Below the pieces are notes generated by a model that did not search any database, was not told the origin of the DNA, and saw only the letters and a program-made list of their open reading frames with translations. Positions 20,283 through 31,443 of a stretch of DNA of 64,000 nt are shown piece by piece (position 1 is the first letter of the stretch; every line of letters starts with the position of its first letter). Origin of the DNA: Hyphomonas sp. (GTDB taxonomy: Bacteria; Pseudomonadota; Alphaproteobacteria; Caulobacterales; Hyphomonadaceae); NCBI GenBank assembly GCA_016124495.1, contig WGNP01000003.1:248001-312000 (forward strand). Reading direction: 5' to 3'. Made by a program: the position numbers and the translations under genes.

Positions 20283-21772
20283 GCTGCTGAAGATTCAACG
20301 GCAGCGGGCTCATTCCTGACCGTCAGCAGTACAGCAAGACCGAGGAAAAACAGGACCGCGATGGCCGACATGCCGATTCGCTGATCACCTGACATGCGGG
20401 TGAAATACTCGATCATCATAGGACCAATCCAGACGGTTACCGTTCCTGCAATGGCGAAGAGACCAAAGAACTCCCCGCGCATGTTTGGCGGCGCGACATG
20501 TATCAGCATTGAGCGGCTTGAGGAGATGTTCGCGGTGGCAAAGACGGCGATCAACGCCCCTTGCGCCAGATAGATAAGATCCGACGACCCCGAGAAGAAC
20601 GGCCAATCATTGAGTCTGACGTTCGGTAACAATCCGAAGAACGCAGATTCGCGCGTGATTGACAGTCCGAGAAACAAAATCAGTACAATTGCGGCGAGTT
20701 CAACGATCAATGCGTTCTTCGGCCCAAGGCGTTGATCCAGCCACCCGCCGAAAACGCCGCCGATCACGGCCCAGGCTGACGCCCAGATTGCATAGATTGT
20801 CAGCTCGATCAGTCCCCATCCAAGGAACAGGCTGACATACACGGCGCCCATCGTCAGCAGCGCAAACATGCCGTCTGCGTAAATTGTTCGCGCTATCAGA
20901 AACTTGAACGCTTCACGGTGGTGCGCCGCGCGTTTGATGGTTCGCAGAACACCCTTCGCGCCTTCGGTAATCGCGGTCACCGGCGAGGTGCCCTTTATCC
21001 CCGTGTCGCGCGAATGCAGAAAGAAGTACCACATCGACAGGATCATCCAGACAGCGCAGATCGGCCCGGCGATGCGGAACTGTTCATACTTGGTGGTATC
21101 AATTCCGAAGAAGGGTTCCTTGGCGGGCCAACCAATCGCATCCGGCAAGGCGAAGAAGAAAACGATGCCGACGAACATGATGGTCGCCGCCGCGTTCCCG
21201 AGCGCGAGCCCCAATCCCGATACCGCTGGCAAGGCTGATGGCGCCGCCGCATCGGGGAGCATCGAATTGTGGGCCACCTCGCTATAACTGTAGCAGACAT
21301 ATGCAGTGATCAGCAGCGCCATGATAGCGCCGGTCGACAGGCCTTCAGGACCTGGGATTGCCCACCAGAGTGACATGCTCACCAAAGTGATCAGCGACAG
21401 GCAAAGGAGCAGCAATGGCTTGCGGCGCAGCCCCCGATCAAAGGCAGCGCCCAGAAACGGCGCGGTCAAGGCAGCGATATAACCGGCCGTCTTGGAAAGG
21501 TTGGCGACCATCGCCTGCCCTTCTGCGCCTGCGGCCCGCTGGGCCTCCTCGGGGCTTAGACCTTCCAGCTTGCCGCTTGCAAGAATATCGGCGCCGACAA
21601 TGTCGCGCGCAAAATAGGGGGCAAAGACATAGATGACGATCAGAATGTAATAGGGATTCCGGGCGGCCTCGAACCAGGCCCAGGCGAAACCTGTCTTCCC
21701 GAGCGCGCCGCCCTCACCTGGCGCTACACCTCGCGCCGAGCCTGCAGACGCGTCGAGCACCACATTCGCCAT
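20279..21772 (-). CDS. UMF1 / Atg22-like MFS transporter
   Basis: 497 residues with about 12 hydrophobic segments. The N-terminal WAWFEAARNPYYILIVIYVFAPYFARDIVG and YSEVAHNSMLPD motifs are typical of the UMF1 family, related to yeast vacuolar Atg22 amino-acid effluxer. Substrate is unknown in bacteria. It lies 131 bp downstream of murC on the same strand but has no overlap, so it may be a separate unit. It converges on the pseudopilin gene. Confidence 0.8.
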   Translation of the reverse strand: MANVVLDASAGSARGVAPGEGGALGKTGFAWAWFEAARNPYYILIVIYVFAPYFARDIVGADILASGKLEGLSPEEAQRAAGAEGQAMVANLSKTAGYIAALTAPFLGAAFDRGLRRKPLLLLCLSLITLVSMSLWWAIPGPEGLSTGAIMALLITAYVCYSYSEVAHNSMLPDAAAPSALPAVSGLGLALGNAAATIMFVGIVFFFALPDAIGWPAKEPFFGIDTTKYEQFRIAGPICAVWMILSMWYFFLHSRDTGIKGTSPVTAITEGAKGVLRTIKRAAHHREAFKFLIARTIYADGMFALLTMGAVYVSLFLGWGLIELTIYAIWASAWAVIGGVFGGWLDQRLGPKNALIVELAAIVLILFLGLSITRESAFFGLLPNVRLNDWPFFSGSSDLIYLAQGALIAVFATANISSSRSMLIHVAPPNMRGEFFGLFAIAGTVTVWIGPMMIEYFTRMSGDQRIGMSAIAVLFFLGLAVLLTVRNEPAAVESSAA

Positions 21773-21903
21773 TCGAGATCCTCCCGGCGCAAGTACCTGC
21801 GCTCATGAGGGCAAGACTATCTGTTCGCAGGGAAAGGGGAAGCGGATTTGCTCATGACCGCGCGTCAGCCCCGGATCGCCGCCGTCTTTACCTTGCAGGG
21901 CTG

Positions 21904-23322
21904 CTAAAGCTTGCCGGCGAGTTCGCCCGCATATTTCGTGATGTCGCCTGCCCCGAGGCAAACGATCATGGCGCCCGGGCCCGCGAGCGGACGCACCGCG
22001 TCCGCAAGACCGGCGAGTCCAGGCAAGGCAATGGCGCTCTTGTGCCCATGGCGGCGGATCGAATTGACCAGCGCCTCGCTGGTAATCCCCAGGATCGGCG
22101 TCTCGCCCGCTTCATACACCGGCGCGACCAGCACATGATCGGCCGCGTCGAAGCAGGTAGAGAATTCCTCGAACAGGTCGTTCAGACGGGAGTACCGGTG
22201 CGGCTGGCACACGGCGATCAGGGTGCCTTTGCCCTGCATCGCGCGGCCTGCCTTCAGCACGGCGGCGATCTCGACCGGGTGGTGGCCGTAGTCGTCGATG
22301 ATCTTCACCGCCGGCTCGCCTGCTACCGGCGCCCAGTCTCCGACCGGGGTGAAGCGCCGCTTCACGCCGCCGAACTTCGCCAGCGCGGCGCGCATCTGCG
22401 CATCGGTTGCACCAAGCTCCAGCGCCACCGCGATGGCGGCGAGCGAGTTCTGCACATTGTGCTCGCCTGCCATCGGCAGCGACAAATCCTTGATCAGGCG
22501 CACATCGGCGCCAGGCGCGCGCCGGATCTCGACATCGAAATGCGCGCCGCTGAGATCAGTGCGCAGGTTGGTGGCCCGCACATCGGCCTGCAGGTTGAAC
22601 CCGTACGTGATGCGGCGCCGGTCGGTGACGCGCGCCGCAAGTGCCTGCACCTCAGGATGGTCCGTACACAGAACGGCAAAACCATAGAAAGGCAGATTTT
22701 CGACGAAGGTGTCGAAGGCTTCGCGCAGCCGGTCCATGGTGCCGTAATGGTCCATGTGCTCGGGATCGATATTGGTGACGATGGCGCAGGTGGGATGCAG
22801 CTTGGCAAAGGTGCCGTCACTCTCGTCGCTCTCGACGACCATCCAGTCGCTCTCGCCTGCCTTATAGTTCGAGCCATAGGCATGGATGATCCCGCCATTG
22901 ATGACGGTCGGGTCAATCCCCGCCCCGTCCAACAGGCAGGCGACCAGCGAGGTCGTGGTCGTTTTGCCATGCGTGCCAGCTATGCATACCGTGTATTTCA
23001 GCCGCGTGATCTCAGCCAGCATGTTGGCGCGCCGCACGACCGGAATCCCCGCGGCGCGGGCGGCGCGCACTTCAGGATTGTCGCGCCTGATCGCGGACGA
23101 GATAATCACCGTTCCCGCGCCCGCCACGTTCTCCGGCTGGTGGCCGATGAACACCTTCACGCCGCGTGCACGCAGGCGCTCCACGTTGGCGCTGTCGGCG
23201 ACGTCCGAGCCCTGCACCTGGTAGCCCATGGTGAGCATCACGTCCGCGATGCCGGACATGCCGATACCACCGATGCCGACAATATGCGCAGGGCCTACGG
23301 TAAACGGTGTGGGAGACGTCAT
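21904..23322 (-). CDS. murC: UDP-N-acetylmuramate--L-alanine ligase
   Basis: 472 residues. Mur-ligase features in order: N-terminal Rossmann (HIVGIGGIGMSGIADVM), ATP loop GTHGKTTTTSLVACLL (about 112-127), and the central and C-terminal ligase domains. It adds L-Ala to UDP-MurNAc in the cytoplasm. It is the last recognisable dcw gene here and overlaps the preceding membrane-protein gene by 4 bp. Confidence 0.96.
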   Translation of the reverse strand: MTSPTPFTVGPAHIVGIGGIGMSGIADVMLTMGYQVQGSDVADSANVERLRARGVKVFIGHQPENVAGAGTVIISSAIRRDNPEVRAARAAGIPVVRRANMLAEITRLKYTVCIAGTHGKTTTTSLVACLLDGAGIDPTVINGGIIHAYGSNYKAGESDWMVVESDESDGTFAKLHPTCAIVTNIDPEHMDHYGTMDRLREAFDTFVENLPFYGFAVLCTDHPEVQALAARVTDRRRITYGFNLQADVRATNLRTDLSGAHFDVEIRRAPGADVRLIKDLSLPMAGEHNVQNSLAAIAVALELGATDAQMRAALAKFGGVKRRFTPVGDWAPVAGEPAVKIIDDYGHHPVEIAAVLKAGRAMQGKGTLIAVCQPHRYSRLNDLFEEFSTCFDAADHVLVAPVYEAGETPILGITSEALVNSIRRHGHKSAIALPGLAGLADAVRPLAGPGAMIVCLGAGDITKYAGELAGKL

Positions 23323-23714
23323 GGACGGGATCGAAGCTCCTGGATGGGCCGGCGCGACAGGGACATCATCAGACCGGCAATGGCCGCCAAAAGCATCCCA
23401 CCGATGATCAGCGTCAGCATGCTTTGGGGCACCGGGCCGCTGGCGTAAGTGTATGCGGCGCCCTGGCTCAGGGCCTCCGCATGAGAAAAGGACGAGATCC
23501 AGAAAATGCCGCCGGTAAAACCCCAGGCAGCGGAAAGAAGGCGCGACGACCCCCGGCTAAGGGTGTGCAGCCCGCCCCAGACCAGAGCGCCAGCGGCGAT
23601 GAAGTCAGCGAGCCAGAAGGGCCAGGCCTGCCAGTTACCCCAATTGCGCATGACTTCGGAAATCGCGAGGAAGGCGCCGAAGCCGAGCGCCAGCAAGGCC
23701 GAGTTGCGCGTCAT
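23319..23714 (-). CDS. Small four-helix membrane protein of unknown function inside the dcw cluster
   Basis: 131 residues, mostly hydrophobic, with about four membrane segments ([68 protein letters not shown]) and a basic C-terminus. I do not recognise the family. It overlaps murG and murC by 4 bp each, so it is almost certainly translated with them, which hints at an envelope role. Its place between murG and murC is not part of the classical cluster. Confidence 0.8.
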   Translation of the reverse strand: MTRNSALLALGFGAFLAISEVMRNWGNWQAWPFWLADFIAAGALVWGGLHTLSRGSSRLLSAAWGFTGGIFWISSFSHAEALSQGAAYTYASGPVPQSMLTLIIGGMLLAAIAGLMMSLSRRPIQELRSRP

Positions 23715-24811
23715 AGCTCGGCAATCCTCTCAGCCATGTCGGCGAGTTCCCGAGCCGCGTCCGGCTTGGCCGCAGACCTCGCCGCTGCCGCGCGCGCCTT
23801 CAGGTCAACCGGATCAGACAGCCGCGCCGCGATCAGGGCGCCGAGAAGTTTCGGATTGACGTTGGCTTCCAGAAGCATGTCGGCCGCGCCGACATCCGTC
23901 AGCGCTTCGGCATTGGCAGCCTGGTGGTCATCCATCGCGATGGCAAGCGGAATAAGAATGGAGGGCCGCCCGACCGCTGCCAGTTCACTGACCGTGCCTG
24001 CGCCCGAGCGCGCGATCACGAGGTGCGCGTCGGCGAGCCGGTCCGGCATGTCGGAGAAGAACGGCGCAAGCTCGCACTCGATCTTGGCCACGCGGTAGAG
24101 CGCGCGGACGCTTTCGACCTGCTCTTCCCTCACCTGCTGCACCACCTTGATCCGCGCCATCAGGGGCGGGGGCAGTTGCTGGGCAATCGCCAGGGGCACC
24201 ATTTCGCCGATGATGCGCGAGCCCTGGCTGCCGCCGGTGATGAAGATGTTGAGTTCGCCGTCCATCTGCGGAAAGGGACGTGCGGCCGCCGCAAGGATCG
24301 GCGCGCGCACGGGATTGCCGACCGCGAGATGCGCGCAGCCGGGCGGCAGGAAATCCAGCCGCGGGAAGCCGCTGGCCACCAGCCTGGCATGCTTTGCGAA
24401 CTGCCGGTTCACGCGGCCGAGGACCGCATTCTGTTCATGGATGATGATCGCCGCTCCCTGCCGCCGGGCCGCAGCCAGCGCCGGGAAGGCGGGATAACCG
24501 CCGAAACCGGCGACCAGCGCCGGGCGGTGCTGCTTCAGGAGGCGGGAGGCTTTTGCGATCCCGGCATTGATCTTCAGCGCCGCGCCCGGAACCGTCCAGG
24601 GTTTGCGGAAGTTCGGGGAGGCGGCCTCGATCTCTTCCTTCCAGTCAGCGGGAAAGTCGGCGGCATAGCGCAGCCCGCGCGAATCCGAAATGAGCGCCGT
24701 CTGCCAGCCGCGCGCGCGCAGCTCGTCAGCAAAGGCCCGCGCGGGGAACATGTGGCCACCCGTCCCGCCTGCGGCGATGACGACCAGCTTCTCTCGGGGG
24801 GATTTAGCCAT
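23711..24811 (-). CDS. murG: UDP-GlcNAc--lipid I N-acetylglucosaminyl transferase
   Basis: 366 residues from ATG 24811. A longer frame to 24859 exists but would add an unusual 16-residue leader inside ftsW. The GT-B fold is marked by [18 protein letters not shown] (about 9-26), the GGFGGYPA loop, GGSQGSRI (about 190-197) and [23 protein letters not shown] near the UDP-GlcNAc site. It turns lipid I into lipid II on the inner face of the membrane. It overlaps ftsW by 8 bp. Confidence 0.96.
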   Translation of the reverse strand: MAKSPREKLVVIAAGGTGGHMFPARAFADELRARGWQTALISDSRGLRYAADFPADWKEEIEAASPNFRKPWTVPGAALKINAGIAKASRLLKQHRPALVAGFGGYPAFPALAAARRQGAAIIIHEQNAVLGRVNRQFAKHARLVASGFPRLDFLPPGCAHLAVGNPVRAPILAAAARPFPQMDGELNIFITGGSQGSRIIGEMVPLAIAQQLPPPLMARIKVVQQVREEQVESVRALYRVAKIECELAPFFSDMPDRLADAHLVIARSGAGTVSELAAVGRPSILIPLAIAMDDHQAANAEALTDVGAADMLLEANVNPKLLGALIAARLSDPVDLKARAAAARSAAKPDAARELADMAERIAEL

Positions 24812-25958
24812 ACGGCCCGGGGCTCCTCGTGCCTTCTCCGCGCACGAGAGCAAGCGCAAGGCCGAGCGTCAATCCCATGCCGACCATCGCGCTGCCCCCA
24901 TACGATATGAAAGGCAGTGTCAGGCCCGTCGGCGGGACGATCGCAAGATTGACGCCGATGTTGATCACCGCCTGGATGGCGAACAGCGCAAACAGGCCGG
25001 CAGCGGCGGTCCGCGCAAAGCCGTCCTCAATGCGGGCCGCCGCGCGGAAGCCCCGGATAGCGATCAGGCCATAGATGGCCATCACCGCTACGATCGCCAC
25101 GAGGCCGAATTCTTCGGCAATCACCGCGAAAATGAAATCAGTGTGTGCCTCTGGGATCTGCGTTTTCACCAGCCCCTCGCCCGGCCCGGTCCCGAACAGG
25201 CCGCCCCGGCTGATCGCGGCGCCGGCCATGTCGATCTGGAACCTATCGGCATTGCTGGACGGGTTGAAGATCATGTCGACCCGCCGCTTCACGTTCGGGA
25301 GCACGTTGTAAAGAAGGACCGCGAGCGCCGCGCCGCCGGCCGCAAAGCCGACGATCCAGCGCTTGGGCAGGCCACTGACAAAAAACGTTACGACGAACGC
25401 TGCCGAAATCAGTGCTGCGCCGCCGACATCCGGCTGCAGAAGGAACAGGCCGAGGGTGACGGCGAAGAAGACGAAGGAGACGATCGCCCAGGGCACGTCC
25501 GGATAGCGCTCGCGCTGTGACAGCAGCCAGGCGCACAGCACAATCAGACCGGGCTTTACCTGTTCGCTGGGCTGGACCGAGAACGCGCTGAACCGGAACC
25601 AGCTCTGCGCGCCGTTCACTTCATGGCCGACGCCGAGGATGGCCGCCATCAGCAGCAACGCCCCGGCAAAGATCAGCACGCCGAGGCGGCGCGCCCATTT
25701 GCGCTCCAGTACGCTCACAGCCAGCATCAGGCCGATGCCGATGGAGGCGTGCACCGCCTGCCGGTAGAGATAATGATAGGGGTCTTCGTATCCGATCTTC
25801 GCCGCCGCGGTCGGGCCCACGGCCAGCGACATCAGCAGCCCGATACCGGCGAGCAGCAGGATCCCGGCGACCAGTCCCCAATCCAGTGTCCGGCGCCACT
25901 CTGTGAACCAGGAGGTGTCCGACCGGGGCAGCAGGGGTGCAGCAGCGGTATGGCTCAC
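24804..25958 (-). CDS. ftsW: Septal peptidoglycan glycosyltransferase FtsW (SEDS family)
   Basis: 384 residues with about ten membrane helices. SEDS signatures are present: [25 protein letters not shown] (about 113-137), the periplasmic loop with [10 protein letters not shown], and [20 protein letters not shown] near the C-terminus. FtsW polymerises glycan from lipid II at the septum together with PBP3 (ftsI, same cluster). It overlaps murD by 4 bp. Confidence 0.95.
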   Translation of the reverse strand: MSHTAAAPLLPRSDTSWFTEWRRTLDWGLVAGILLLAGIGLLMSLAVGPTAAAKIGYEDPYHYLYRQAVHASIGIGLMLAVSVLERKWARRLGVLIFAGALLLMAAILGVGHEVNGAQSWFRFSAFSVQPSEQVKPGLIVLCAWLLSQRERYPDVPWAIVSFVFFAVTLGLFLLQPDVGGAALISAAFVVTFFVSGLPKRWIVGFAAGGAALAVLLYNVLPNVKRRVDMIFNPSSNADRFQIDMAGAAISRGGLFGTGPGEGLVKTQIPEAHTDFIFAVIAEEFGLVAIVAVMAIYGLIAIRGFRAAARIEDGFARTAAAGLFALFAIQAVINIGVNLAIVPPTGLTLPFISYGGSAMVGMGLTLGLALALVRGEGTRSPGPYG

Positions 25959-27370
25959 GCAGACTCCTTCAGCGGTGCGGACATCATGGCCTTCACCAGG
26001 CTGCGGAAGACATCCCCGCGATGCTCATAATCCTTGAACTGATCAAAGCTGGCACACGCCGGTGAAAAAAGGACCACCGGGGACGCATCGCCGGCCGCCT
26101 TGGCATCGCGGAACGCCTGGTCGACCGCGCGGTCGAGCGTGCCGCATGCCTGCACGGGCACCTTGCCTTGAAGGGTGGCGCTGAAGGCTTCCTCGGCCTG
26201 TCCGAACAGGTAGGCCTTCGAGACATGCGGGAACAGCGGCGCCAGCGGCATGATGCCCTCGGCTTTCGCTACCCCGCCGGCAATCCAGTAGATGTTCTTG
26301 AACGCGCGCAGCGCCTGTTCAGCTGCTTGTGCATTGGTGGCCTTGGAATCGTTGACGAACCGCACGCCGTCGATGGCGCCGATGTTCTCCATACGGTGCG
26401 CCAGGCCAGGGAAAGACTTGAGCCCCGCCATGATCGTTGCCGGGTCGAGCCCTAGTGCGCGACAGGTTGCGTAAGCGGCCGCCGCATTCTGGAAATTGTG
26501 ACGGCCCTGCAGCGCTGGGCAGTCTTCCAGCTTGCCGATGAATTCGGCCTTGCCGTTCAGGTTGTCATACAGCCGGCCTTCGACGGCGCTGACGCCTTTG
26601 CCCAGCGTGTAGGTCGATGAAATCTGCGTGATGTGCTGCGGCCCGCTGGCCGAGAGGCCGATGGCCATCGACTGGGTATAGATGTCGTCGAACCCGATCA
26701 CCGCGAGATCCTGCGGCGTCTGGTTCTGGAATATCCGCATCTTCGCGGCCTGGTAGCCGTCCATGCCGCCATGCCGGTCGAGATGGTCCGGCGAGAGATT
26801 CAGCATCACCGCGACATTGCAGTGCAGGCTCTTCACGAGGTCGAGCTGGTAGGAAGAAAGCTCAAGCACATAGATCGCGTTCGAATGCAGCGCGGCAAGG
26901 TCCAGAACGCCGGTGCCGATATTGCCGCCGACGCGTACATCGCGTCCGGCTTCCTTCAGGATGTGGCCGATCAGCGTCGTGGTGGTCGACTTGCCATTAG
27001 TGCCCGTGATGCCGACGACTTTCGGACGGCCACGCTCCGGCAGCGCCTGCACGGCGCGGGCGAACAGTTCCATATCGCCGATCACCGGCACGCCGGTCAT
27101 CTCTGCCATGCGCACGAGGCGGTGCGGCTGCGGGAACTTGTAGGGAATACCGGGCGACAGGACCAGCGCGGCAAATGTCTGCCAGTCGCGCTTGTTGATG
27201 TCCGACAGGGCGATCCCCGCCGCTTCGGCCTTGGCGCGGGTCTCCTCGTTATCGTCCCACGCATGAACGCGCGCGCCGCCGGCCTTAAGGGCCAGCGCCG
27301 CGCTGAGACCTGTGCGGCCCAGGCCGTACACAGCAACGTCTCGTCCAGCGTATTCGGTAATCCGGATCAT
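25955..27370 (-). CDS. murD: UDP-N-acetylmuramoyl-L-alanine--D-glutamate ligase
   Basis: 471 residues. It has an N-terminal Rossmann (VAVYGLGRTGLSAALALKAGG), the ATP loop GITGTNGKSTTTTLIGHIL (about 120-138) and the ligase C-domain with FVNDSKATNAQAAEQAL and FSPACASFDQF. It adds D-Glu. It is 10 bp after mraY, one of the few junctions in the cluster without overlap. Confidence 0.96.
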   Translation of the reverse strand: MIRITEYAGRDVAVYGLGRTGLSAALALKAGGARVHAWDDNEETRAKAEAAGIALSDINKRDWQTFAALVLSPGIPYKFPQPHRLVRMAEMTGVPVIGDMELFARAVQALPERGRPKVVGITGTNGKSTTTTLIGHILKEAGRDVRVGGNIGTGVLDLAALHSNAIYVLELSSYQLDLVKSLHCNVAVMLNLSPDHLDRHGGMDGYQAAKMRIFQNQTPQDLAVIGFDDIYTQSMAIGLSASGPQHITQISSTYTLGKGVSAVEGRLYDNLNGKAEFIGKLEDCPALQGRHNFQNAAAAYATCRALGLDPATIMAGLKSFPGLAHRMENIGAIDGVRFVNDSKATNAQAAEQALRAFKNIYWIAGGVAKAEGIMPLAPLFPHVSKAYLFGQAEEAFSATLQGKVPVQACGTLDRAVDQAFRDAKAAGDASPVVLFSPACASFDQFKDYEHRGDVFRSLVKAMMSAPLKESA

Positions 27371-27380
27371 CGCGCGCGCT

Positions 27381-28574
27381 TCACCTCAGCTTCAGGGTGG
27401 CGAGGCCCGCAAGGGCGAAGAGGACGGAAAGGATCCAGAACCGGACGACGACGCGCGTCTCCGGCCAGTTTTTCTTTTGGAAGTGATGGTGCAGCGGCGC
27501 CATCAGGAAGATGCGTTTGCCCTCCCCGGTCAGGCGTTTGGTGATCTTGAACCAGCCGATCTGGGTGAGCACCGAAACCGCCTCGATTACGAACAGGCCG
27601 CCTATCACCACCAGCGCGAACTCGTGCTTGGTCGCCACGGCGACCACACCGAGCATGCCGCCGAGACCCAGCGAACCGGTATCGCCCATGAAGACCTTGG
27701 CGGGGTAGGCGTTATACCATAGGAAGCCCATGCCCGCGCCGATCATCGCGCCGAGCACGACGGCAAGCTCGCCGGCGCCCGGCGCAAACTGGATGCCGAG
27801 ATACTGCGCGAACACGAAGTTGCCGGTGAGATAGGCGATCATCGCATAGGCGGCGGCCGCAAAGGTCATCGGCACGATCGCGAGGCCATCGAGCCCGTCC
27901 GTGAAATTCACGGCATTGGCTGCGCCGACGATCACGATCATGCCAAACAGGATGAAGAAACCCCCGAGAGGGAGGAAGTAATTGTTGACGAAAGGCACCG
28001 CGACGCCGCCCGAAAAATCCGGGTCGGCCGGTTCGACCGATGTCTGCGGCGCCAGCGTCGCGATCCATTCGGCGAGCGGATTAAGCGGGCCCCACTGGGC
28101 ATGGCCTGCCGGCGTATGCGCGCCGTGCAGGCCCATGATGAACGCGCAGGCGAGGGCGGCAATCGCGAACCCGGCGATCAGGCGAACGCCGGCAGAGACA
28201 CCGTCCGTCGATTGCTTGGTGACCTTGGCATAGTCATCCATGAAACCGAGAAAGGCATACGAGAAGGTGACGAACAGCGTGACGTACACATAGGGGTTCT
28301 GCAGGTTGCCCCACAGCGCGACACCGACGATCAGGCCGAGCCAGATCAGCAGGCCGCCCATTGTCGGCGTGCCCTTCTTCGACATCTGCGCTTCCAGCGA
28401 CAGGTCGCGGATCGGCTGCCCCTTGCCCTGGCGCGCGCGCAGCGTGTTGATCATCCAGTCACCGAGCAACACGGTGATCAGGAACGCCGTCACCACCGCC
28501 GCACCGGTGCGGAACGTAATGTAGTTCAACAGATTGAAAGCACCGCTTGGCGCGGCGAGCCATTCATAAAGCAT
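27381..28574 (-). CDS. mraY: Phospho-N-acetylmuramoyl-pentapeptide transferase
   Basis: 397 residues from ATG 28574, whose first base is the last base of the murF stop codon (TGATG). Several membrane helices are visible. The conserved [14 protein letters not shown] (the Asp pair), [11 protein letters not shown] and APLHHHFQ motifs of MraY are all present. It transfers phospho-MurNAc-pentapeptide to undecaprenyl phosphate to make lipid I. The loop around residues 155-190 ([20 protein letters not shown]) is somewhat longer than in E. coli. Confidence 0.95.
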   Translation of the reverse strand: MLYEWLAAPSGAFNLLNYITFRTGAAVVTAFLITVLLGDWMINTLRARQGKGQPIRDLSLEAQMSKKGTPTMGGLLIWLGLIVGVALWGNLQNPYVYVTLFVTFSYAFLGFMDDYAKVTKQSTDGVSAGVRLIAGFAIAALACAFIMGLHGAHTPAGHAQWGPLNPLAEWIATLAPQTSVEPADPDFSGGVAVPFVNNYFLPLGGFFILFGMIVIVGAANAVNFTDGLDGLAIVPMTFAAAAYAMIAYLTGNFVFAQYLGIQFAPGAGELAVVLGAMIGAGMGFLWYNAYPAKVFMGDTGSLGLGGMLGVVAVATKHEFALVVIGGLFVIEAVSVLTQIGWFKITKRLTGEGKRIFLMAPLHHHFQKKNWPETRVVVRFWILSVLFALAGLATLKLR

Positions 28575-30010
28575 CAGCTTTTCCCCGCGGGCCTTTCTGG
28601 CCCGCCATCCATCTTGCCCAATGCGGCCTCCGCGCTCCATTGGCGCAAGCGGTCCGCTAACCGTCCCATCCCGGAGGCATTCGACCCTTTGATCAAGAGC
28701 AGATCGCTGTCTTTCAGCGCTTTATGCAGCTGATTCCACAAGTCATCCGCTGACGGAGCAGACGCCTGGGGCAGGCCCGGCGGAAGGGCCTCGGCAAGGC
28801 GCTGCATTTCGGGTCCGGCGAGGAAAATTCCCTCGACACCGGCCTCGACGACCGGGCCGGCGAGGGCGATGTGTTCCTCGATCGAAGTCGAGCCGATTTC
28901 GCGCATGTCGCCGAGCGCGGCGAGACGGCGCCCGCCGGTGCGCTGCGCCAGTGATTGCAGAGCGGCGCGCATGCTGGCGGGGTTGGCGTTATAGGCGTCA
29001 TCGATCAACGTGAACGAACCGCCACCCGGCAGGGAAAGCGTCTCCGCAGTACCGCGGCCCGGCGGCGGGACATACCCCGACAGCGCCTCGGCGCACTCGG
29101 CGACCGAGCGTCCCGTCTGGCTGGCCGCGAGAAGGGCGGCGGCGACATTCAGCGCCCAGTGCTCGCCGACCGCATTGATGGAGACGGCCGCACTGCGCCC
29201 GACCACGTCCACGGTGATCCTGCTGGTCAGGCCATCTGTTTCGTAGCCCGTGATGCGGGCCGTGGCGTCCGCCGAACGTCCGAAGGTCTCGACATTCCCG
29301 GTCGGGCAAAATTCGCGCGCGCGCGCCGCAAGCAAATCGACGAAGGCGTCTTCAGCCGGCAGGATGATCGTGCCACCCGCTTCGAGACCGGCGAAGATGT
29401 CCGACTTCTCGCGCGCGATGGCCTCGACCGAGCCGAGACCTTCAAGGTGGGCCGCCGCGATACAGGTGATGATCCCGATCTGGGGGCGTACCATCTGGCT
29501 GCGCGGCGCAATCTCGCCCGGGGTATTCATGCCGATCTCGAACACCGCGCGCAGCGTCTCTTCCGGCATCCGCGCGAGGGTCAGCGGCACGCCCCAGTGA
29601 TTGTTGAAACTCCTGGCATTCGAATGCGCCGGCCCGAACGCGCCGTAGATGCGCGCCAGCATCTCCTTCACCGAGGTTTTGCCAGCCGAGCCCGTCACCG
29701 CTGTGCGGATCGCGCCGCAGCGGATGCGCGCTGCAATGCCCATCGCCGTCAGCGCGTCCAGGACATCATCGACCTGCACCGCGGGGCCGCCGCTCACCGG
29801 CTTCGAGACCAAAGCGCCCGCCGCGCCGGCCTTGAACGCCGCCTCGACAAAATCATGCCCGTCACGCTGATCCGTCAACGCCACGAACAGATCGCCCGGC
29901 TGCAGAGAACGGGTATCGATCGACACGCCTCCGGTCACCGTGAACGGCGCGCTTGCGCTGCCGCCGGTGGCGAGTTCGATATCCTCGGAGGTCCAGAGCG
30001 GCACACTCAT
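28574..30010 (-). CDS. murF: UDP-MurNAc-tripeptide--D-alanyl-D-alanine ligase
   Basis: 478 residues. It has the MurF-type N-domain ([17 protein letters not shown]), the ATP loop [17 protein letters not shown] (about 104-120) and the C-domain with [15 protein letters not shown]. It adds D-Ala-D-Ala to the tripeptide. It overlaps murE by 4 bp and abuts mraY by a single shared base. Confidence 0.95.
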   Translation of the reverse strand: MSVPLWTSEDIELATGGSASAPFTVTGGVSIDTRSLQPGDLFVALTDQRDGHDFVEAAFKAGAAGALVSKPVSGGPAVQVDDVLDALTAMGIAARIRCGAIRTAVTGSAGKTSVKEMLARIYGAFGPAHSNARSFNNHWGVPLTLARMPEETLRAVFEIGMNTPGEIAPRSQMVRPQIGIITCIAAAHLEGLGSVEAIAREKSDIFAGLEAGGTIILPAEDAFVDLLAARAREFCPTGNVETFGRSADATARITGYETDGLTSRITVDVVGRSAAVSINAVGEHWALNVAAALLAASQTGRSVAECAEALSGYVPPPGRGTAETLSLPGGGSFTLIDDAYNANPASMRAALQSLAQRTGGRRLAALGDMREIGSTSIEEHIALAGPVVEAGVEGIFLAGPEMQRLAEALPPGLPQASAPSADDLWNQLHKALKDSDLLLIKGSNASGMGRLADRLRQWSAEAALGKMDGGPERPAGKS

Positions 30011-31443
30011 GCGCGCGCCCCCGTCAGCGCAGCCTGCGCCTCGTCCTGGTCGGAGAACGCCAGCACGGTATTGCCGACAATCTGCCCGGTCTCGTGGCCC
30101 TTGCCCGCGATCACCAGCGTATCGCCCTTCCTGAGTTCGCTGATCACCGTGCGGATCGCCTCGCCCCGATCACCGATTTCGCGCGCGCCCTTGGCGCCGG
30201 CGAGCACGGCGGCACGGATTTTCGTAGGATCTTCCGAACGCGGATTATCATCCGTGACGACCACATCGTCTGCCTGACGGCTGGCAATCTCGCCCATCAG
30301 AGGACGCTTCTTCGCATCCCGGTCCCCGCCGCAGCCGAAGATCACCTTCAGGCGGCCGGCCGTGTGCGGACGCACCGCGCGCAGGAGAACATCCAGCCCG
30401 TCAGGCGTGTGCGCATAGTCCACGAACACCGCGGCGCCCGTCTGCGTCTTGCCGATGAATTCGAGCCGGCCCTTGACCGGCTTGAGATTTGCGAGGCCGT
30501 CGGCCACCGCCGGAAACTCCATGCCGAGCGACAGGCAGATCGCGGCAGCAGCGAGGGCGTTGAGCGCCTGGAACTCCCCGATCAGCGGCAGTTCGACAGG
30601 CTTCTGCTCGACATCGCGCCAGTAGAGGAACAGCGATTGGCCCGCCTGCTTCGGCATCAGCTCGTCGATCCACAGGTCCTCGCCGCGCCAGCCGAACGAG
30701 ACGACCTGCAGGCCGGCAGCCCGCGCCGCGTTTTCAAAATCGACCCTTTGCGGACTATCGGCGTTGACGATCGCCGGAATGCCCTTCGGCGCCAGCGCCG
30801 TAAACAGGCGCAGCTTCGACTTGAGGTATTCCTCCATCGAGCCGTGATAATCGAGGTGGTCCTGAGTGAAGTTCAGGAAGCCGACAGCCGAGAGGTCCAC
30901 ACCATCGAGCCGCTGCTGCTCGAGGCCATGGCTCGAGGCCTCCATCGCGCAGTGCGTCACACCCTGCCCGGCCAGCGCCGATAGCGTCTCGTGGATCGTC
31001 ACTGGATCCGGCGTCGTATGGCCGACATCAATCCTGCCACTCGGGCCAATAGCGCCGAGGGTCCCCATCGAGGCTGCCTTCAGGCCTGCCCGACTCCAGA
31101 TCTGGCGCGCGAAATCGACAGTCGAGGATTTGCCGTTGGTGCCGGTGACGGCGACCACGAACTCAGGCTGCGCGGCGTGGAAGCGCTTTGCCGCGAGGGC
31201 CAGTGCGCGGCGCGGCTCATCGGCAATGACGTGCGGCAGACCGCCTGCGCCGGCGCTGCCATCAGAGAGGATGGCCGCGGCGCCTTTCTGGATCGCCATC
31301 GCCACAAACTGGCTGCCATCCTGCACGCTGCCTTTCAGGGCGGCGAACAGGAATCCGGGCTCGACCCTGCGGCTGTCGGCCGTCATTCCGAGGATCTCGG
31401 TCTCGCCGTTCTCGGCGAGCGGGAAGAGGTCCTTCAATTTCAC
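30007..31443 (-). CDS. murE: UDP-MurNAc-L-alanyl-D-glutamate--meso-diaminopimelate ligase
   Basis: 478 residues. N-domain TADSRRVEPGFLFAALKG, ATP loop TGTNGKSSTVDFARQIW (about 99-115) and the C-terminal DNPRSEDPTKIRAAV. The DNPR motif is the known determinant for meso-diaminopimelate rather than lysine, so the cell wall should be the Gram-negative DAP type. It overlaps ftsI by 4 bp. Confidence 0.96.
   Translation of the reverse strand: MKLKDLFPLAENGETEILGMTADSRRVEPGFLFAALKGSVQDGSQFVAMAIQKGAAAILSDGSAGAGGLPHVIADEPRRALALAAKRFHAAQPEFVVAVTGTNGKSSTVDFARQIWSRAGLKAASMGTLGAIGPSGRIDVGHTTPDPVTIHETLSALAGQGVTHCAMEASSHGLEQQRLDGVDLSAVGFLNFTQDHLDYHGSMEEYLKSKLRLFTALAPKGIPAIVNADSPQRVDFENAARAAGLQVVSFGWRGEDLWIDELMPKQAGQSLFLYWRDVEQKPVELPLIGEFQALNALAAAAICLSLGMEFPAVADGLANLKPVKGRLEFIGKTQTGAAVFVDYAHTPDGLDVLLRAVRPHTAGRLKVIFGCGGDRDAKKRPLMGEIASRQADDVVVTDDNPRSEDPTKIRAAVLAGAKGAREIGDRGEAIRTVISELRKGDTLVIAGKGHETGQIVGNTVLAFSDQDEAQAALTGARA

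Noticed and set aside
21805-23448. 547-residue plus-strand open frame opposite murC
   Set aside because: Murein ligase motifs on the minus strand are complete; the plus frame has no recognisable domain.
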